Source of the DNA: Allofrancisella frigidaquae
Lineage (GTDB): Bacteria > Pseudomonadota > Gammaproteobacteria > Francisellales > Francisellaceae
Direction of reading: 5' to 3'
DNA: 64,000 nt
NCBI RefSeq assembly: GCF_012222825.1
Contig: NZ_CP038017.1
Span: forward strand, 806,001 to 870,000
How positions within the stretch are numbered: position 1 is the stretch's first letter; the number at the start of each line of letters is the position of its first letter. A model generated the notes under the pieces. The model worked only from the letters and a program-made list of their open reading frames with translations, was not told where the DNA came from and did not search any database. Made by a program: the position numbers and the translations under genes. Below are positions 7,924 through 18,298 of the stretch, piece after piece.

Positions 7924-10521
7924 ATGATTACAACAAAAGCATTACGTGATAAATTTATAGATTACTTTAAATCTAAAAATCATAGCCACCAGTCAAGTTC
8001 TTCTTTAATACCCTTTGGTGATGAAACTTTACTTTTTACTAATGCTGGGATGGTACAGTTTAAAGATGCGTTTTTAGGTATTGAAAAAAGAGATTTTTCA
8101 AGAGCTGTTACTGTACAAAAATGTCTGAGAGCTGGTGGTAAACATAATGATCTTGATAATGTTGGTTATACTGCTAGGCACCATACATTTTTTGAAATGT
8201 TAGGAAATTTCAGCTTTGGTGATTACTTTAAAAAAGAAGCTATTAGCTTTGCTTGGGAATTTTTGACTAAAGAGATTAACCTACCTATAGAAAAGCTTTG
8301 GGTAACTATTTATGCTAGTGATGATGAAGCTTTTGATATTTGGCATAAGCATATTGGTTTAGCAAAAGAAAGAATCATTAGGATAAACTCATCTGATAAT
8401 TTTTGGTCAATGGGTGACACTGGACCGTGTGGTCCATGCACAGAAATTTTTTACGATCATGGAGAACATATTGCTGGTGGTTTACCTGGAACTCCTGAAG
8501 AGGATGGTGATAGATATATAGAAATATGGAATATTGTATTTATGCAATATAACCGGCATGCTGACGGTAGCATGACAGAACTACCAAAGCCGTCTGTAGA
8601 TACAGGTATGGGACTTGAGCGTATAGCTGCGGTACTTCAACATGTAAATAGTAATTATGAAATTGACTTATTCCAAGCATTAATTAAGAAAGCTCAACAA
8701 GTAACTAACGCTTTAGATATAAATTCACCATCTCTAAAAGTGGTTGTAGATCATATTAGGTCATGTGCTTTTTTAATAGCTGATGGAGTATTGCCATCTA
8801 ATGAAGGTAGAGGGTATGTACTTAGAAGAATCATCCGTAGAGCTATACGCCATGGTAATAAACTAGGTGCTAAAGAAGTCTTTTTCTATAAACTTGTTAA
8901 CGAGCTAATAAATCAAATGGGACAAGCTTACCCAGAGCTTATTAACAAGAAAGATTTAATAGAAAAAACTTTAATTAAAGAGGAAGAATTGTTTTTAAAA
9001 ACTGTTGAGAATGGTATAAAAATCTTTGAAAATGAAATACAAAATATAACAGGGGATACTATTTCTGGGGAGATAGCTTTTAAGCTATATGATACTTATG
9101 GCTTTCCTTTGGATCTAACAGCTGATATGGCAAGAGAAAAAGGTCTTAAGATCGATGAAGAAGCCTTTCAGCAGCATATGCAGCTCCAAAAACAGCGCTC
9201 TAAAGAAGCTGGAAAATTTAGTGTGGATTATAATGATGTTATTAGCTCACAGACAAAAACAGAGTTTAGAGGTTACTCAACTTTAATTGAAGATGCTAAA
9301 GTTATAGAAATATATACAGACGGTAAACTTGTTCAAAGTCTAGATAGTAGTGATAACACAGTGGTAGTTGTACTCAATAAAACACCTTTTTATGCTGAAT
9401 CTGGTGGGCAAGTTAGTGATAAAGGTATATTAGAAGGAGTAGGTTTAGAATTTATTGTTGAGGATGTACAAAAATCAGGTCCAGCAATTTTGCATATAGG
9501 TAAACTAGTAAAAGGTTCTCTAAATATCAATGATGAAGTCACTGCAAGGGTGAATGATAAAATAAGAATAGCTACAGCAGCTAATCATAGTGCTACTCAT
9601 TTACTACATAAAACACTAAAAATTATATTAGGTAACCATGTAGAACAAAAAGGCTCATTGGTTGACGCTAAAAGATTAAGATTTGACTTTGTTCATGATC
9701 AAGCTATATCACGTCAGCAAATTCAAGAAATTGAAATTTTAGTAAATGCTCAAATCAGAGCTAACTTTTTGGTTTCTGTTATTGAAACTACTCAAGAAAA
9801 AGCAAAAGCAATGGGTGCAGAAGCACTATTTGGAGAAAAATATGGTGATATAGTACGTGTGATATCTATAGGAGATTTTTCTACAGAATTATGTGGAGGC
9901 ACTCATGTTAATCGTACAGGAGAGATTGGATTATTCAAAATAGTATCAGAAAGCGGCATAGCCGCAGGTGTCCGCAGAATAGAAGCAGTAACAGCCGATC
10001 AAGCTATTAAAAATACTCTAGAGGCAGAAAATTTGCTTTTTAACATTAAAAATACTCTAAAATGTAATGATATTAATATCCTTAGCAAACTATATTCTTT
10101 ACAAGAACAACTAAAAACTCAAGAGAAGCTAATTTCCAAGTTAAAGAAAGATCTTTTATCAGGTTCAAATAGTTCTATAAAAGAAACCAAATATGATGAT
10201 ATAACTTTAATTATAGCAAATATTAATGACGTTGATATAAAAACACTGCGTGAAAAAGTAGATGACTATAAAGCAAAAAATGATAAAGTCGTAGTGGTAC
10301 TTAGCACTATAATTGCTGGTAAGGTTCAGTTTGTAGTAGGCGTAAGCAAATCTATTACCTCTTTAATAAAAGCTGGAGACATTGCCAAATATCTAAGTGA
10401 ATACATAGATGGTAAAGGTGGTGGTAGACCAGATATGGCTCAAGGCGGTGGTAATAATTCTCAAAATATACAAATAGCTCTAGAGCTAACACAAAAATTT
10501 ATTTTATCCAACTTAAACTAA
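7924..10521 (+). CDS. alaS: Alanine-tRNA ligase
   Basis: Charges tRNA-Ala and edits misactivated Ser and Gly. At 865 aa it has normal length. The class II catalytic core opens with [15 protein letters not shown] (about 38-52) and [18 protein letters not shown]. The editing domain has the zinc motif HSATH at about 554-558 and CGGTH at about 656-660. The C-terminal DHHA1-like domain ends with [12 protein letters not shown], the C-Ala motif. The ATG follows AAGGTAAG. It is first in a same-strand run with the TolC-family, aminopeptidase and transaldolase genes, with gaps of 12, 2 and 36 bp, so these are likely one transcript. Confidence 0.98.
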   Translation: MITTKALRDKFIDYFKSKNHSHQSSSSLIPFGDETLLFTNAGMVQFKDAFLGIEKRDFSRAVTVQKCLRAGGKHNDLDNVGYTARHHTFFEMLGNFSFGDYFKKEAISFAWEFLTKEINLPIEKLWVTIYASDDEAFDIWHKHIGLAKERIIRINSSDNFWSMGDTGPCGPCTEIFYDHGEHIAGGLPGTPEEDGDRYIEIWNIVFMQYNRHADGSMTELPKPSVDTGMGLERIAAVLQHVNSNYEIDLFQALIKKAQQVTNALDINSPSLKVVVDHIRSCAFLIADGVLPSNEGRGYVLRRIIRRAIRHGNKLGAKEVFFYKLVNELINQMGQAYPELINKKDLIEKTLIKEEELFLKTVENGIKIFENEIQNITGDTISGEIAFKLYDTYGFPLDLTADMAREKGLKIDEEAFQQHMQLQKQRSKEAGKFSVDYNDVISSQTKTEFRGYSTLIEDAKVIEIYTDGKLVQSLDSSDNTVVVVLNKTPFYAESGGQVSDKGILEGVGLEFIVEDVQKSGPAILHIGKLVKGSLNINDEVTARVNDKIRIATAANHSATHLLHKTLKIILGNHVEQKGSLVDAKRLRFDFVHDQAISRQQIQEIEILVNAQIRANFLVSVIETTQEKAKAMGAEALFGEKYGDIVRVISIGDFSTELCGGTHVNRTGEIGLFKIVSESGIAAGVRRIEAVTADQAIKNTLEAENLLFNIKNTLKCNDINILSKLYSLQEQLKTQEKLISKLKKDLLSGSNSSIKETKYDDITLIIANINDVDIKTLREKVDDYKAKNDKVVVVLSTIIAGKVQFVVGVSKSITSLIKAGDIAKYLSEYIDGKGGGRPDMAQGGGNNSQNIQIALELTQKFILSNLN

Positions 10522-10533
10522 GAGCAGGAAATT

Positions 10534-11916
10534 TTGAAATTAGTACGAAAGTATTTTTTAATAATACTACTAAATGTATTTATTCTATATACTAGCTATG
10601 CTGCAGATACTATTGCTGACTATAATCGTACGATACAACAGTCTATAAATAATTCGCCTCAATATAAGTATATAGGATATCAGCTTGATTCTCGTCAAAT
10701 GAATCCAGCTATCCAGCTGGGCAGATTATTGCCAAGAATAGATATTTCTGGAACTATAAGCCAAAACAATATACTACAAGGCAGAAATAGCCAATCATAC
10801 ATTCAAACAGGGCCTTACAACTCAATAAAAGGTTTAGTCAGTTTAACCCAACCTTTATATGATTATGGTGCCTATAAAGATTTACAATCTGCCCAAGAAA
10901 CAGCACAATTTGCTCAGCAAGACTACAGAACAAATTATCAACAATTTTTGTATGATGTTAGTTATGCTTATTTTAATTTAGCTAAAGCTATAAAGAATGT
11001 TGAGTACACAGCATATAATCGTAAAGCTGCTAAAACAAATCTAACTGAATTAGAGAATAAGTATAATGCTGGAGCAACAGATGTAGCTGATTATGAGACA
11101 TCTAAAGCAAACTATTATATAGCTGATGCTGATTACGCTTCTGCAAAACGAGAAGAAAAAGTTGCTCGTGCTGAATTACGCAAATTTACTAACAATGATG
11201 ATGTTGTTGTAATATACGGTAATGAATTTGAACTTAAAAACCCTTCTCCATCTTCAGAAGAAGAATGGGAAGAGCTAACTATGAGAAGTAACCCAGCATA
11301 TTTAAGTTCTATACACACTAAAGAAAGTAAATTCTATAACTATCAGTCAGCAACTAGCCCATTTATGCCAAAGGTTAACTTTGAGATAAAGTATTCACCA
11401 GGTTATAATTCTATTACATCCCTAGGTAACCCAATTTTTGATAATTTTTTACCGGCAAGAGGCGCTGTTGACGCTTTTTACTTTGGAATAAATTTAGAAT
11501 GGAACATTTTATCAGGTGGTACTAACTTTGCTGAGCTTAAAGAAGCAGCTTACAATTATCAGTCATCAGAATTTGATATGATACAAACAGGAAGGGTTGC
11601 TCAAAATGACGCTATGTATGCTTATAGATTTGTAGAGTTAAGAAAAAATAAAGTTTTTTCATTAAGAGAATCTGCTGCTAGTGCTAAGATCGCTTATGAA
11701 AAATATAAAGAAAGATATGATCAGGGTACAACTACCATTACTCAATATTTCATATTATTAAACCAATATTACCAACGCCTTATAGAGCTAAACAATGCTG
11801 AATTTGATTACATTTTAGGATTTTTAAGCTTATATAAAACTGCTGGTATATTAACTACAAAAACGGTAGAAGATTTTAATGAATGGTTGTTGTTTAATCA
11901 AAAGGTGGAGTTATAA
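10534..11916 (+). CDS. TolC-family outer-membrane channel protein
   Basis: Outer-membrane trimeric channel for drug efflux or type I secretion. At 460 aa it is typical of the family. The start is TTG (10534-10536) with AGGAA upstream and an immediate signal peptide (about 1-24, ending SYA-AD). The two internally duplicated halves each contain long helical coiled-coil stretches (about 115-215 and 335-445). SLTQPLYDYGAYKDLQSA and LEWNILSGGTNFAELKEA are the repeated strand-helix elements of TolC proteins. It lies 12 bp after alaS and 2 bp before pepA, an odd place because no membrane-fusion or inner-membrane pump gene is near. It presumably serves pumps encoded elsewhere. Francisella species carry more than one TolC homologue, so no symbol is given. 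Confidence 0.88.
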   Translation: MKLVRKYFLIILLNVFILYTSYAADTIADYNRTIQQSINNSPQYKYIGYQLDSRQMNPAIQLGRLLPRIDISGTISQNNILQGRNSQSYIQTGPYNSIKGLVSLTQPLYDYGAYKDLQSAQETAQFAQQDYRTNYQQFLYDVSYAYFNLAKAIKNVEYTAYNRKAAKTNLTELENKYNAGATDVADYETSKANYYIADADYASAKREEKVARAELRKFTNNDDVVVIYGNEFELKNPSPSSEEEWEELTMRSNPAYLSSIHTKESKFYNYQSATSPFMPKVNFEIKYSPGYNSITSLGNPIFDNFLPARGAVDAFYFGINLEWNILSGGTNFAELKEAAYNYQSSEFDMIQTGRVAQNDAMYAYRFVELRKNKVFSLRESAASAKIAYEKYKERYDQGTTTITQYFILLNQYYQRLIELNNAEFDYILGFLSLYKTAGILTTKTVEDFNEWLLFNQKVEL

Positions 11917-11918
11917 AT

Positions 11919-13307
11919 ATGTACATATCAACCCAACTAAACTGCTTTATTACAGAAAAAGATACAAATTTGTATCCTATTTACTTGGTTAAAAAAAATA
12001 ATCTTGAGAATTGGGTTACTAATCAAAACCAATTTACGCAAAAATTTATCCAAAACTCTCATTTAGGAGAAAAGCAATCGACTTTAATTATTCCTAATTC
12101 GGCTGGCGATATAGATAGAATTATATGCATAGTAACCGATGATATGTTTTCTATAGCAAACCTACCCAACCAGTTAGTTAAAGGAAATTACTATATAGAG
12201 TATTCTGAAATAAGTGATTTAGCTCTTTATTATATAGGCTTTGCATTAGGAGCTTATAGATTTGGGAAATACCTTTCTTCAAACAAAAATGTTAATGAAG
12301 TCAAAATATTATTGCCTAATGAATACAGTTATATCTTACCGGAAATAGAAGCATGTTATATCGTTAGAGATATGATTTCTACACCAGCTGAAGATATGGG
12401 TCCAGCTGAGATATCAGCAATTATAAAAAAAATAGCTAATAAATTTAATGCTAGTTTTGATGAAGTAGTAGGTCAAGAACTTGCTAATCAGGGTTATATG
12501 GGTATTTATAGTGTAGGAAAAGCAAGCCATAGAGAACCTCGTTTAATTAGGCTAAACTGGGGCAATAAAGAAAATCCTAGAATCTCTATAGTTGGTAAAG
12601 GTGTAGCTTTTGATACAGGTGGTTTAGATATAAAACCTGCTTCTGCTATGCAACTTATGCACAAAGATATGGGTGGAGCTGCTAATGCTATTGGTTTGGC
12701 TTATATAATTATGAAACATCAACTACCAGTACGCTTAAGTTTAAGTATACCAGCTGTAGAAAACTCTATAGATGCTAAATCCTTCCGTCCAAGTGATATC
12801 ATAAAAATGAAAAATGGTACTACTGTTCAAGTTACGAACACTGATGCTGAAGGTAGGTTAATATTAGCAGAACCTCTCTACGAGGAATCACAAAAAAATT
12901 TGGATTTATTATTAGATTTTACGACCTTAACAGGAGCTGCTAGAGTTGCAGTAGGAACTGAAATCTCTGCATTCTTTAGTAACAATGATACCACCGCTAG
13001 CGAACTATACACCCATAGTCAAAGTACTCAAGATTCCATTTGGAGGCTTCCATTAGCTACTTGCTACAAAAAAAACCTAAAAAGTGACTTTGCAGACTTA
13101 GTACATGCCGATTTATCGCCATATGCAGGAGCTACTAAAGCAGCTTTATTTCTAGAGCATTTTTTAGGAGACAATCCACCAAACTGGATTCATTTTGATA
13201 TAATGGCGTGGAATTTATCTTCTACAGCTGGTAAGCCAGTTGGTGGTGAAATGATGGCTGTTAGAGCAGTTTTTGCTATGTTAAAAACCAAATATTCAAA
13301 AAAATAA
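11919..13307 (+). CDS. pepA: Leucyl aminopeptidase (M17 family)
   Basis: Two-metal exopeptidase that removes N-terminal residues from peptides; cytoplasmic hexamer in the family. 462 aa. The C-terminal catalytic domain is clear: VGKGVAFDTGGLDIKP (about 224-239) with the metal-ligand Lys and Asp, MHKDMGGAAN, and the signature NTDAEGRLILAEPL (about 307-320) with catalytic Arg and metal Asp/Glu. The N-terminal domain is short and divergent, as in the PepB-like subgroup, so PepA versus PepB naming is uncertain. The start lies 2 bp after the TolC gene stop, with GGTGGAG inside the preceding reading frame serving as ribosome site. Confidence 0.93.
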   Translation: MYISTQLNCFITEKDTNLYPIYLVKKNNLENWVTNQNQFTQKFIQNSHLGEKQSTLIIPNSAGDIDRIICIVTDDMFSIANLPNQLVKGNYYIEYSEISDLALYYIGFALGAYRFGKYLSSNKNVNEVKILLPNEYSYILPEIEACYIVRDMISTPAEDMGPAEISAIIKKIANKFNASFDEVVGQELANQGYMGIYSVGKASHREPRLIRLNWGNKENPRISIVGKGVAFDTGGLDIKPASAMQLMHKDMGGAANAIGLAYIIMKHQLPVRLSLSIPAVENSIDAKSFRPSDIIKMKNGTTVQVTNTDAEGRLILAEPLYEESQKNLDLLLDFTTLTGAARVAVGTEISAFFSNNDTTASELYTHSQSTQDSIWRLPLATCYKKNLKSDFADLVHADLSPYAGATKAALFLEHFLGDNPPNWIHFDIMAWNLSSTAGKPVGGEMMAVRAVFAMLKTKYSKK

Positions 13308-13343
13308 ATTATTTTTCTAAAATTTTATGGAGGCATTTTAGTC

Positions 13344-14309
13344 ATGACACAATCAATATTAGAGCAGTTAAAAAAAGTATCTAGAGTAGTTGCAGATACT
13401 GGAGATTTTGAACTAATCAAAAAATATAAACCAGTTGATGCAACCACAAACCCAAGCTTAATTTTAAAAGCTGTAAAAGACAAAAAATATGAGTATCTAT
13501 TGGAAAAATCTATTTCTCAAGTTAAACAGAACTTTCCTACTCTTGGTCAAGAAACGTTAATACAAGAAGCATTAATAGAAATACTAGTGGTTTTTGGATC
13601 TAAGATATTAGAAGTTATCGAAGGAAAAGTATCTAGTGAGGTTGACGCAAGAGTTTCTTTTAGCACTGCAAAAACTATTGATTATGCAAAAAAAATAATA
13701 TCTAGGTATGAGCAAAATAATATTTCTAAAGATAGAGTCTTAATCAAGATAGCAGCAACTTGGGAAGGTATCAAAGCTGCTAAGATTCTAGAAAAAGAGG
13801 GTATCAACTGTAACTTGACTCTTATATTTGACAAAGCTCAAGCTCAAGCATGCGCTGAAGCTGGTGTATATCTAATTTCACCTTTTGTCGGTAGAATTAC
13901 AGACTGGCAAGTTAAAGAGAATAATTTAAGTGAGTTTCCAGCTGTTGAAGGAGATCTTGGTATTAATTCTGTTAAAAGTATTTATCAACTATATAAAACT
14001 CATGGTTTTAAAACTATAGTCATGGGTGCTAGTTTTAGAAATACTAATCAAGTCATGGCTTTATCTGGATGTGATGCTTTAACGATTTCACCAGCGCTAC
14101 TAGAAGAATTAGCAAACAAATATGAAAAATTGGATACTAGTTTGTCTAACAGTATCGAAGTTATAAAACAAACTCCAACTCTTACAGAAGCTGAGTTTCG
14201 CTGGCAATTAAATCAAAATTCAATGGCTACAAACAAATTAGCTGAAGGGATCCGTTTATTTGCAAAGGACACTATAGAACTAGAAGATATTATTAAAAAG
14301 AGTTTTTAA
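13344..14309 (+). CDS. talA: Transaldolase
   Basis: Pentose phosphate enzyme moving dihydroxyacetone between sedoheptulose 7-phosphate and glyceraldehyde 3-phosphate. At 321 aa it matches the TalA/TalB length. [13 protein letters not shown] near the N-terminus holds the catalytic Asp, and [14 protein letters not shown] (about 130-143) holds the Schiff-base Lys. FIFD-type and SPFVGRI motifs follow, with the phosphate-binding MGASFRN near 227. GGAGG-like TATGGAGGC precedes the ATG. It closes the alaS-tolC-pepA run, followed 18 bp later by a small exported protein gene. Confidence 0.97.
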   Translation: MTQSILEQLKKVSRVVADTGDFELIKKYKPVDATTNPSLILKAVKDKKYEYLLEKSISQVKQNFPTLGQETLIQEALIEILVVFGSKILEVIEGKVSSEVDARVSFSTAKTIDYAKKIISRYEQNNISKDRVLIKIAATWEGIKAAKILEKEGINCNLTLIFDKAQAQACAEAGVYLISPFVGRITDWQVKENNLSEFPAVEGDLGINSVKSIYQLYKTHGFKTIVMGASFRNTNQVMALSGCDALTISPALLEELANKYEKLDTSLSNSIEVIKQTPTLTEAEFRWQLNQNSMATNKLAEGIRLFAKDTIELEDIIKKSF

Positions 14310-14327
14310 CCAAACTTGTGGAGATAA

Positions 14328-14816
14328 GTGATGAAAAAAAAACTTTTAGTATCAATGTTATTTTGTAGCTTAGCATCGCTTGGGTTTAGCGATTTGTCTA
14401 ATAGTGTAGACGTTAATAGTTATATCAATGAAATGCCACCTAAAAAAGTACAGTCTCCTAAGCAACTAAACAATAATATGAAAGATATAGAATCTCAACG
14501 TAAGAAAATAAAAAAAATGAAACCAAAAATTAAAGAAAATAACATAGATGGGGGACAACAAGAAATTGATAATATGCCGCCTTCAATCAGACCAAAGGGG
14601 ATGCCACCACATCGAAAAATCGATGATCAACAAAAGGGCGCAGATGATGAATATAGCAATTTAACTACAAATCTACAACCCCCAAAAAAACAAGTGTCTG
14701 AAAATATGCAACACAATTTGAATCTACTTTCTGATGAGGATAGAAAGCTAAACCGACAAATGATGTTCGATGGACCACAAGAAGGTTTCCAAAACAATAA
14801 ACCCAGAGGTATTTAA
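14328..14816 (+). CDS. Small exported Pro/Lys/Met-rich protein
   Basis: 162 aa, unrecognised. Signal peptide at residues 1-21 (MMKKKLL start, hydrophobic core, cleavage near GFS-DL). The mature protein is low-complexity: repeated MPP motifs (EMPPKK, NMPPSIRPKGMPP), many Lys, Gln and Asn, and no cysteine, so it is likely disordered in the periplasm or outside the cell. TGGAGA gives a good ribosome site. It is last in the apparent alaS-talA transcript, 18 bp after talA, and convergent with the permease gene 32 bp beyond. Confidence 0.72.
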   Translation: MMKKKLLVSMLFCSLASLGFSDLSNSVDVNSYINEMPPKKVQSPKQLNNNMKDIESQRKKIKKMKPKIKENNIDGGQQEIDNMPPSIRPKGMPPHRKIDDQQKGADDEYSNLTTNLQPPKKQVSENMQHNLNLLSDEDRKLNRQMMFDGPQEGFQNNKPRGI

Positions 14817-14848
14817 ATGTTGTAGTAATTGACAGCACTAATGTTAAT

Positions 14849-16285
14849 CTATTTTACACTTATTAATTCCATTTTCTTTAAATAACGTTTTCTATACGCC
14901 ATAAAAAATAATACTGGCAATAAAGCTATTATTAGAGAGATAGACAAAGAAATTATAAATTCTATCGGGTTATCATACATATTATCTGGTGGAACAAATC
15001 CAACCAATATACATATTGTAGTACCCATAATTCCAGCTGCACAAACAACCAGCATTCCAAACTTACCAAATGGAATACGAAAGTCTTCTTCATTTTTTAG
15101 AGGCGTTTTATTTTGTAGCTTTAATTTGATAGCTGCTAAAAACATTACTAAATACATTAAAGAATATATCTGTGTACTAAGAGCTGTTAATAACCAATAA
15201 TAAGCTTGAACAGAAGGAACTAATTCAAGTAGAAAACATATTATAGTCATAATAATTGCTTGTAAAATTAAGATGCCATTAGGTACATCATGTTTATTGG
15301 TTTTATCTAAAATTTTCGGTAAAAAATGGCTATCTGCAGCTTGTAGCAAACCTCTTGCTGGGGATATCATCCAATTAATCATAGAACCAACTGATCCTAC
15401 AATTATCATTATACCCAACAGATAGTAAAAAAATATCGGAATACTAAAGCTATCTAAGTACACTTTAAAAGCTTTAATAGTACCATGAACAACATCTATA
15501 TCTGACTGAGGAAAAATAATACTAACTGCTAACGCGCCTAATATCATAGTAAAAATTATAAACACTGTAGATATTAACAAAGCTAATGGAAAATTTTTTT
15601 TAGGGTTGGCAACTTTTGTAATGTGAACCGTTGCTAACTCTAGTCCTAAAAATGAAGCTATGATGGCTGTTAAACCCATCCATGAATCAGTAGAGTTTAA
15701 GCTAGGAGTCAAATTATCTAAACTAAAGTGTAACTGAGTAGGGTAGTTAGAAGTTAACCATATCAAAGCGAATATTACCATAAGCATCATTGGAATAACC
15801 ATACCAAAAAACGTACAAATACTAGCAAAGATAGCAGATATCTTTAAGCCATTTAAATTAATTATAGTTAAAGACCAAAACACTATCGTTATAAATATGA
15901 CCGTAAATTTTATATTTTGAGCAAAGTCAGGATTAAATAGATATGCAACAGTTCCAGCTAGAAACGTCAAAATGCTTGGAAACCAAATAAGTGTATTAAT
16001 CCACTGAAACCAAATAGCTAACATTGCCATATTTGGTCCGAAAGCTTTCTTAACCCAGCCATATACCCCTTCTTCACCTTTATTTGTGTATGTAGAAGTC
16101 ATTTCAGCAGATACTAAACCCACAGGAGCTAAAAATAAAATTACAGCTAAAAGAAAAAAGAAAAAGATGTAGGTACCAGAAGTTGCTGTTGATGGTAAGT
16201 TTCTAATATTATCAATTGCACCTGTCATTAATAATATTAATAATAAGATACCAATCTTTTCTTTACCAAATACTTTATTTGCCAT
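14849..16285 (-). CDS. Amino-acid permease, APC family (GadC-like)
   Basis: Inner-membrane amino acid transporter or antiporter. 478 aa with about 12 hydrophobic segments. The first segment carries a GAIDNIRNLP motif resembling the substrate-binding unwound helix of GadC-type glutamate/GABA antiporters, and the N-terminal third (EEGVYGWVKKAFGPNMAMLAIWFQW) fits that subgroup. Glutamate transport through a GadC homologue is known to aid phagosomal escape in F. novicida. Applying that here is inference. No glutamate decarboxylase gene is nearby. It sits between a convergent exported-protein gene and trkA, both with short gaps. Confidence 0.85.
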   Translation of the reverse strand: MANKVFGKEKIGILLLILLMTGAIDNIRNLPSTATSGTYIFFFFLLAVILFLAPVGLVSAEMTSTYTNKGEEGVYGWVKKAFGPNMAMLAIWFQWINTLIWFPSILTFLAGTVAYLFNPDFAQNIKFTVIFITIVFWSLTIINLNGLKISAIFASICTFFGMVIPMMLMVIFALIWLTSNYPTQLHFSLDNLTPSLNSTDSWMGLTAIIASFLGLELATVHITKVANPKKNFPLALLISTVFIIFTMILGALAVSIIFPQSDIDVVHGTIKAFKVYLDSFSIPIFFYYLLGIMIIVGSVGSMINWMISPARGLLQAADSHFLPKILDKTNKHDVPNGILILQAIIMTIICFLLELVPSVQAYYWLLTALSTQIYSLMYLVMFLAAIKLKLQNKTPLKNEEDFRIPFGKFGMLVVCAAGIMGTTICILVGFVPPDNMYDNPIEFIISLSISLIIALLPVLFFMAYRKRYLKKMELISVK

Positions 16286-16354
16286 AAAAATAAAAAACTA
16301 AAAAATTAAACATAAAAGTTATAGTACATTAAAATAACATAAATTAGTAACCTT

Positions 16355-17725
16355 TTAAGCAATGTATAATGGCATTACTTGGAAAAGTTTCTCTAGGATA
16401 TTTAGGGCATCTTTATTACTTACTTTAATGATAAGACGATCTTCATTCTCTACAATTATATTATCAATATAAAATATAGGTGTATTATTTCTCATAACAG
16501 CTAGAATTTTTAATCCATTTGGTAATTTAACCTCAGAAATATTTTTACCTATAATAGTCGACATATTTTCTTCACCATGAACTTTTATTTCAACTAACAA
16601 CTCTTCTGTACCTTCAACCTCATACATCTTAAGTATATCAACCTGAGTAAGAAAGGCCTTAATAGTTGTATATGAAAAACTATGTGGTGAAATAGATAAA
16701 TCTATTAATTTTAAATCTCTAGTAATAGAGTAATATTCAGCACTATTAACAGTAGCAACTGTCTTTTTAGCACCTAGCTTCTTTGCAAGTATTGATGACA
16801 TAATATTAACTTCATCGGAATTAGTAAGAGCAAAAAACATATCAGCTTCATCTATTCCTTCATTTACTAAAAGATTATTATTAATAGGATTATATTGTAG
16901 TACTGTTGATTTAGATAATTGATTTATTGCTACTTCACATTTTTTTGCACTTGGATCTATTATTTTTATTATATATCCTTTATTTTCGAGAGATTTAGCT
17001 AAAGTTATACTTGCGTGATTAATCCCGGCTATAAATATTTTTTTGATGTTCGCCTTTTTAGTTTGGAATATAGATAATATTTGAGGAGAATATGCTTTAT
17101 CAGATAAGTACATTACTCTGTCTCCAGCTTTAATCAAAATATTAGGATCGTTTATGTCAAGCTTATCATCGCCTCTATATACAGATACTATATCAACCTT
17201 TACATCACCTAAACCTAAATATATATCTTTTACTGAAAAACTTATTAAAGGGGAGTTCTCTGCAACTTCAACACCAACTATTTGTACTTTTTTGTCAAAA
17301 AAATTGGATATAAAATAAGCACCTGGTAGAAAGATTAACTGTTCTAATTGTTTTGTAGTTTCAAAAAAAGATTTAATCACTAAATCAATATTGTTTAATA
17401 ACTTTGGAAACCTACTATATTCGGAATCCCTGATTCTAGCTATTTTATAAGGTATTTTATATAGTTTATAAGCCATATCACATACAGCTATATTTGTAGT
17501 ATCATCAGAAGTTACAGCTATTAACATGTCAGTGTCTTTAAAGTTAGCTTCCACCATTATATTAGGTTTAGTGACATCACCAATTATGGTTTGCACGTCA
17601 AAAGCAGAAGATATAAACCCTAATTTTTCCTCGTCTAAATCAATAACTGATACTTGGTGGTCTAAACTGAGTCTTTGTGTTAAATAAACACCTAGTTGTC
17701 CTGCACCTAAAATAGCAATTCTCAT
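16355..17725 (-). CDS. trkA: Trk system potassium uptake protein TrkA
   Basis: Cytoplasmic regulatory subunit of the Trk K+ channel. 456 aa arranged as two tandem RCK units. The first Rossmann fold starts at residue 1 with ILGAGQLGVYLTQRL and its second-strand acidic ligand IDLDEE. The first RCK-C domain covers about 140-220, the second Rossmann fold starts at about 228 (IFIAGINHASITLA), and the final RCK-C domain is about 370-450. No trkH or trkG gene is in the window. The first nucleotide-binding fold is canonical (GxGxxG as GAGQLG), while the second (GINHAS) is degenerate, as is common. It is divergent from the Rrf2 regulator of the suf genes. Confidence 0.95.
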   Translation of the reverse strand: MRIAILGAGQLGVYLTQRLSLDHQVSVIDLDEEKLGFISSAFDVQTIIGDVTKPNIMVEANFKDTDMLIAVTSDDTTNIAVCDMAYKLYKIPYKIARIRDSEYSRFPKLLNNIDLVIKSFFETTKQLEQLIFLPGAYFISNFFDKKVQIVGVEVAENSPLISFSVKDIYLGLGDVKVDIVSVYRGDDKLDINDPNILIKAGDRVMYLSDKAYSPQILSIFQTKKANIKKIFIAGINHASITLAKSLENKGYIIKIIDPSAKKCEVAINQLSKSTVLQYNPINNNLLVNEGIDEADMFFALTNSDEVNIMSSILAKKLGAKKTVATVNSAEYYSITRDLKLIDLSISPHSFSYTTIKAFLTQVDILKMYEVEGTEELLVEIKVHGEENMSTIIGKNISEVKLPNGLKILAVMRNNTPIFYIDNIIVENEDRLIIKVSNKDALNILEKLFQVMPLYIA

Positions 17726-17843
17726 ATATTATTGATACAATGTTTAAAAAATAATAGATTGCAAACATACTAATCTAAGGTATTAAAATAATCAAATTTT
17801 AATTTACTTTGCTAGCGTTTATTATTATCATATCAGCAAAATG

Positions 17844-17861
17844 ATACTAAAATGGTATAGT
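17844..17861 (+). promoter_or_regulatory. Putative promoter -10 and dyad ahead of the suf regulator
   Basis: TATAGT at 17856-17861 is a good -10 hexamer 14 bases before the regulator ATG (17875). It overlaps an interrupted dyad ATAC (17844-17847), seven bases, GTAT (17855-17858), spaced like an operator. Rrf2 proteins often repress their own promoters, so autoregulation is plausible but not shown. No convincing -35 hexamer was found. Confidence 0.35.
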
Positions 17862-17874
17862 TTGAGCAAATGTT

Positions 17875-18282
17875 ATGCTAAAGATAAGTAAATTATTAGA
17901 TTATGGACTATTGATAGTAGTTACGATCGCTAAAAATGATTCTTCTTCATATAGTGCTGCAAAAATAGCAGAGGTAACTGGCTTAAACATACCTACTATA
18001 AGAAAGTTACTAAACCTTCTTTCCTTAGCGAGTATAGTATCTTCTAAACGTGGTGTTGAAGGTGGTTATACTTTAGTTAAAAATCCTAGAGAAATATCTG
18101 TGTTAGAGGTAGTTAAAGCTGTGGAAAGTGATGTCAATATTACTGAATGTTGCGATATGCAAAAAAGCTGTAGTGTTTTAAAAAGGTGTACTGTACATAA
18201 TTATTGGAAAATTATGAATAATAGGGTGTTAAGTATGCTTTCTAATACTTCAATTTATGATATCGTTAATCATAAAGAATAA
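17875..18282 (+). CDS. Rrf2-family regulator of the SUF iron-sulfur operon
   Basis: Winged-helix regulator of 135 aa that probably senses an Fe-S cluster and controls the sufBCD genes 16 bp downstream. The N-terminal helix-turn-helix covers about 25-65 (AAKIAEVTGLNIPTIRKLL) and the wing has GVEGGYTL. Cysteines C92, C93, C99 and C105 in the ECCDMQKSC...RC stretch match the cluster-binding loop of the SUF-regulator branch of Rrf2. The position directly upstream of sufB is the typical arrangement in gammaproteobacteria with this regulator. It could be named sufR-like, but it is unrelated to cyanobacterial SufR, so no symbol is given. Confidence 0.9.
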   Translation: MLKISKLLDYGLLIVVTIAKNDSSSYSAAKIAEVTGLNIPTIRKLLNLLSLASIVSSKRGVEGGYTLVKNPREISVLEVVKAVESDVNITECCDMQKSCSVLKRCTVHNYWKIMNNRVLSMLSNTSIYDIVNHKE

Positions 18283-18298
18283 CTAAGAGCTAAATAAA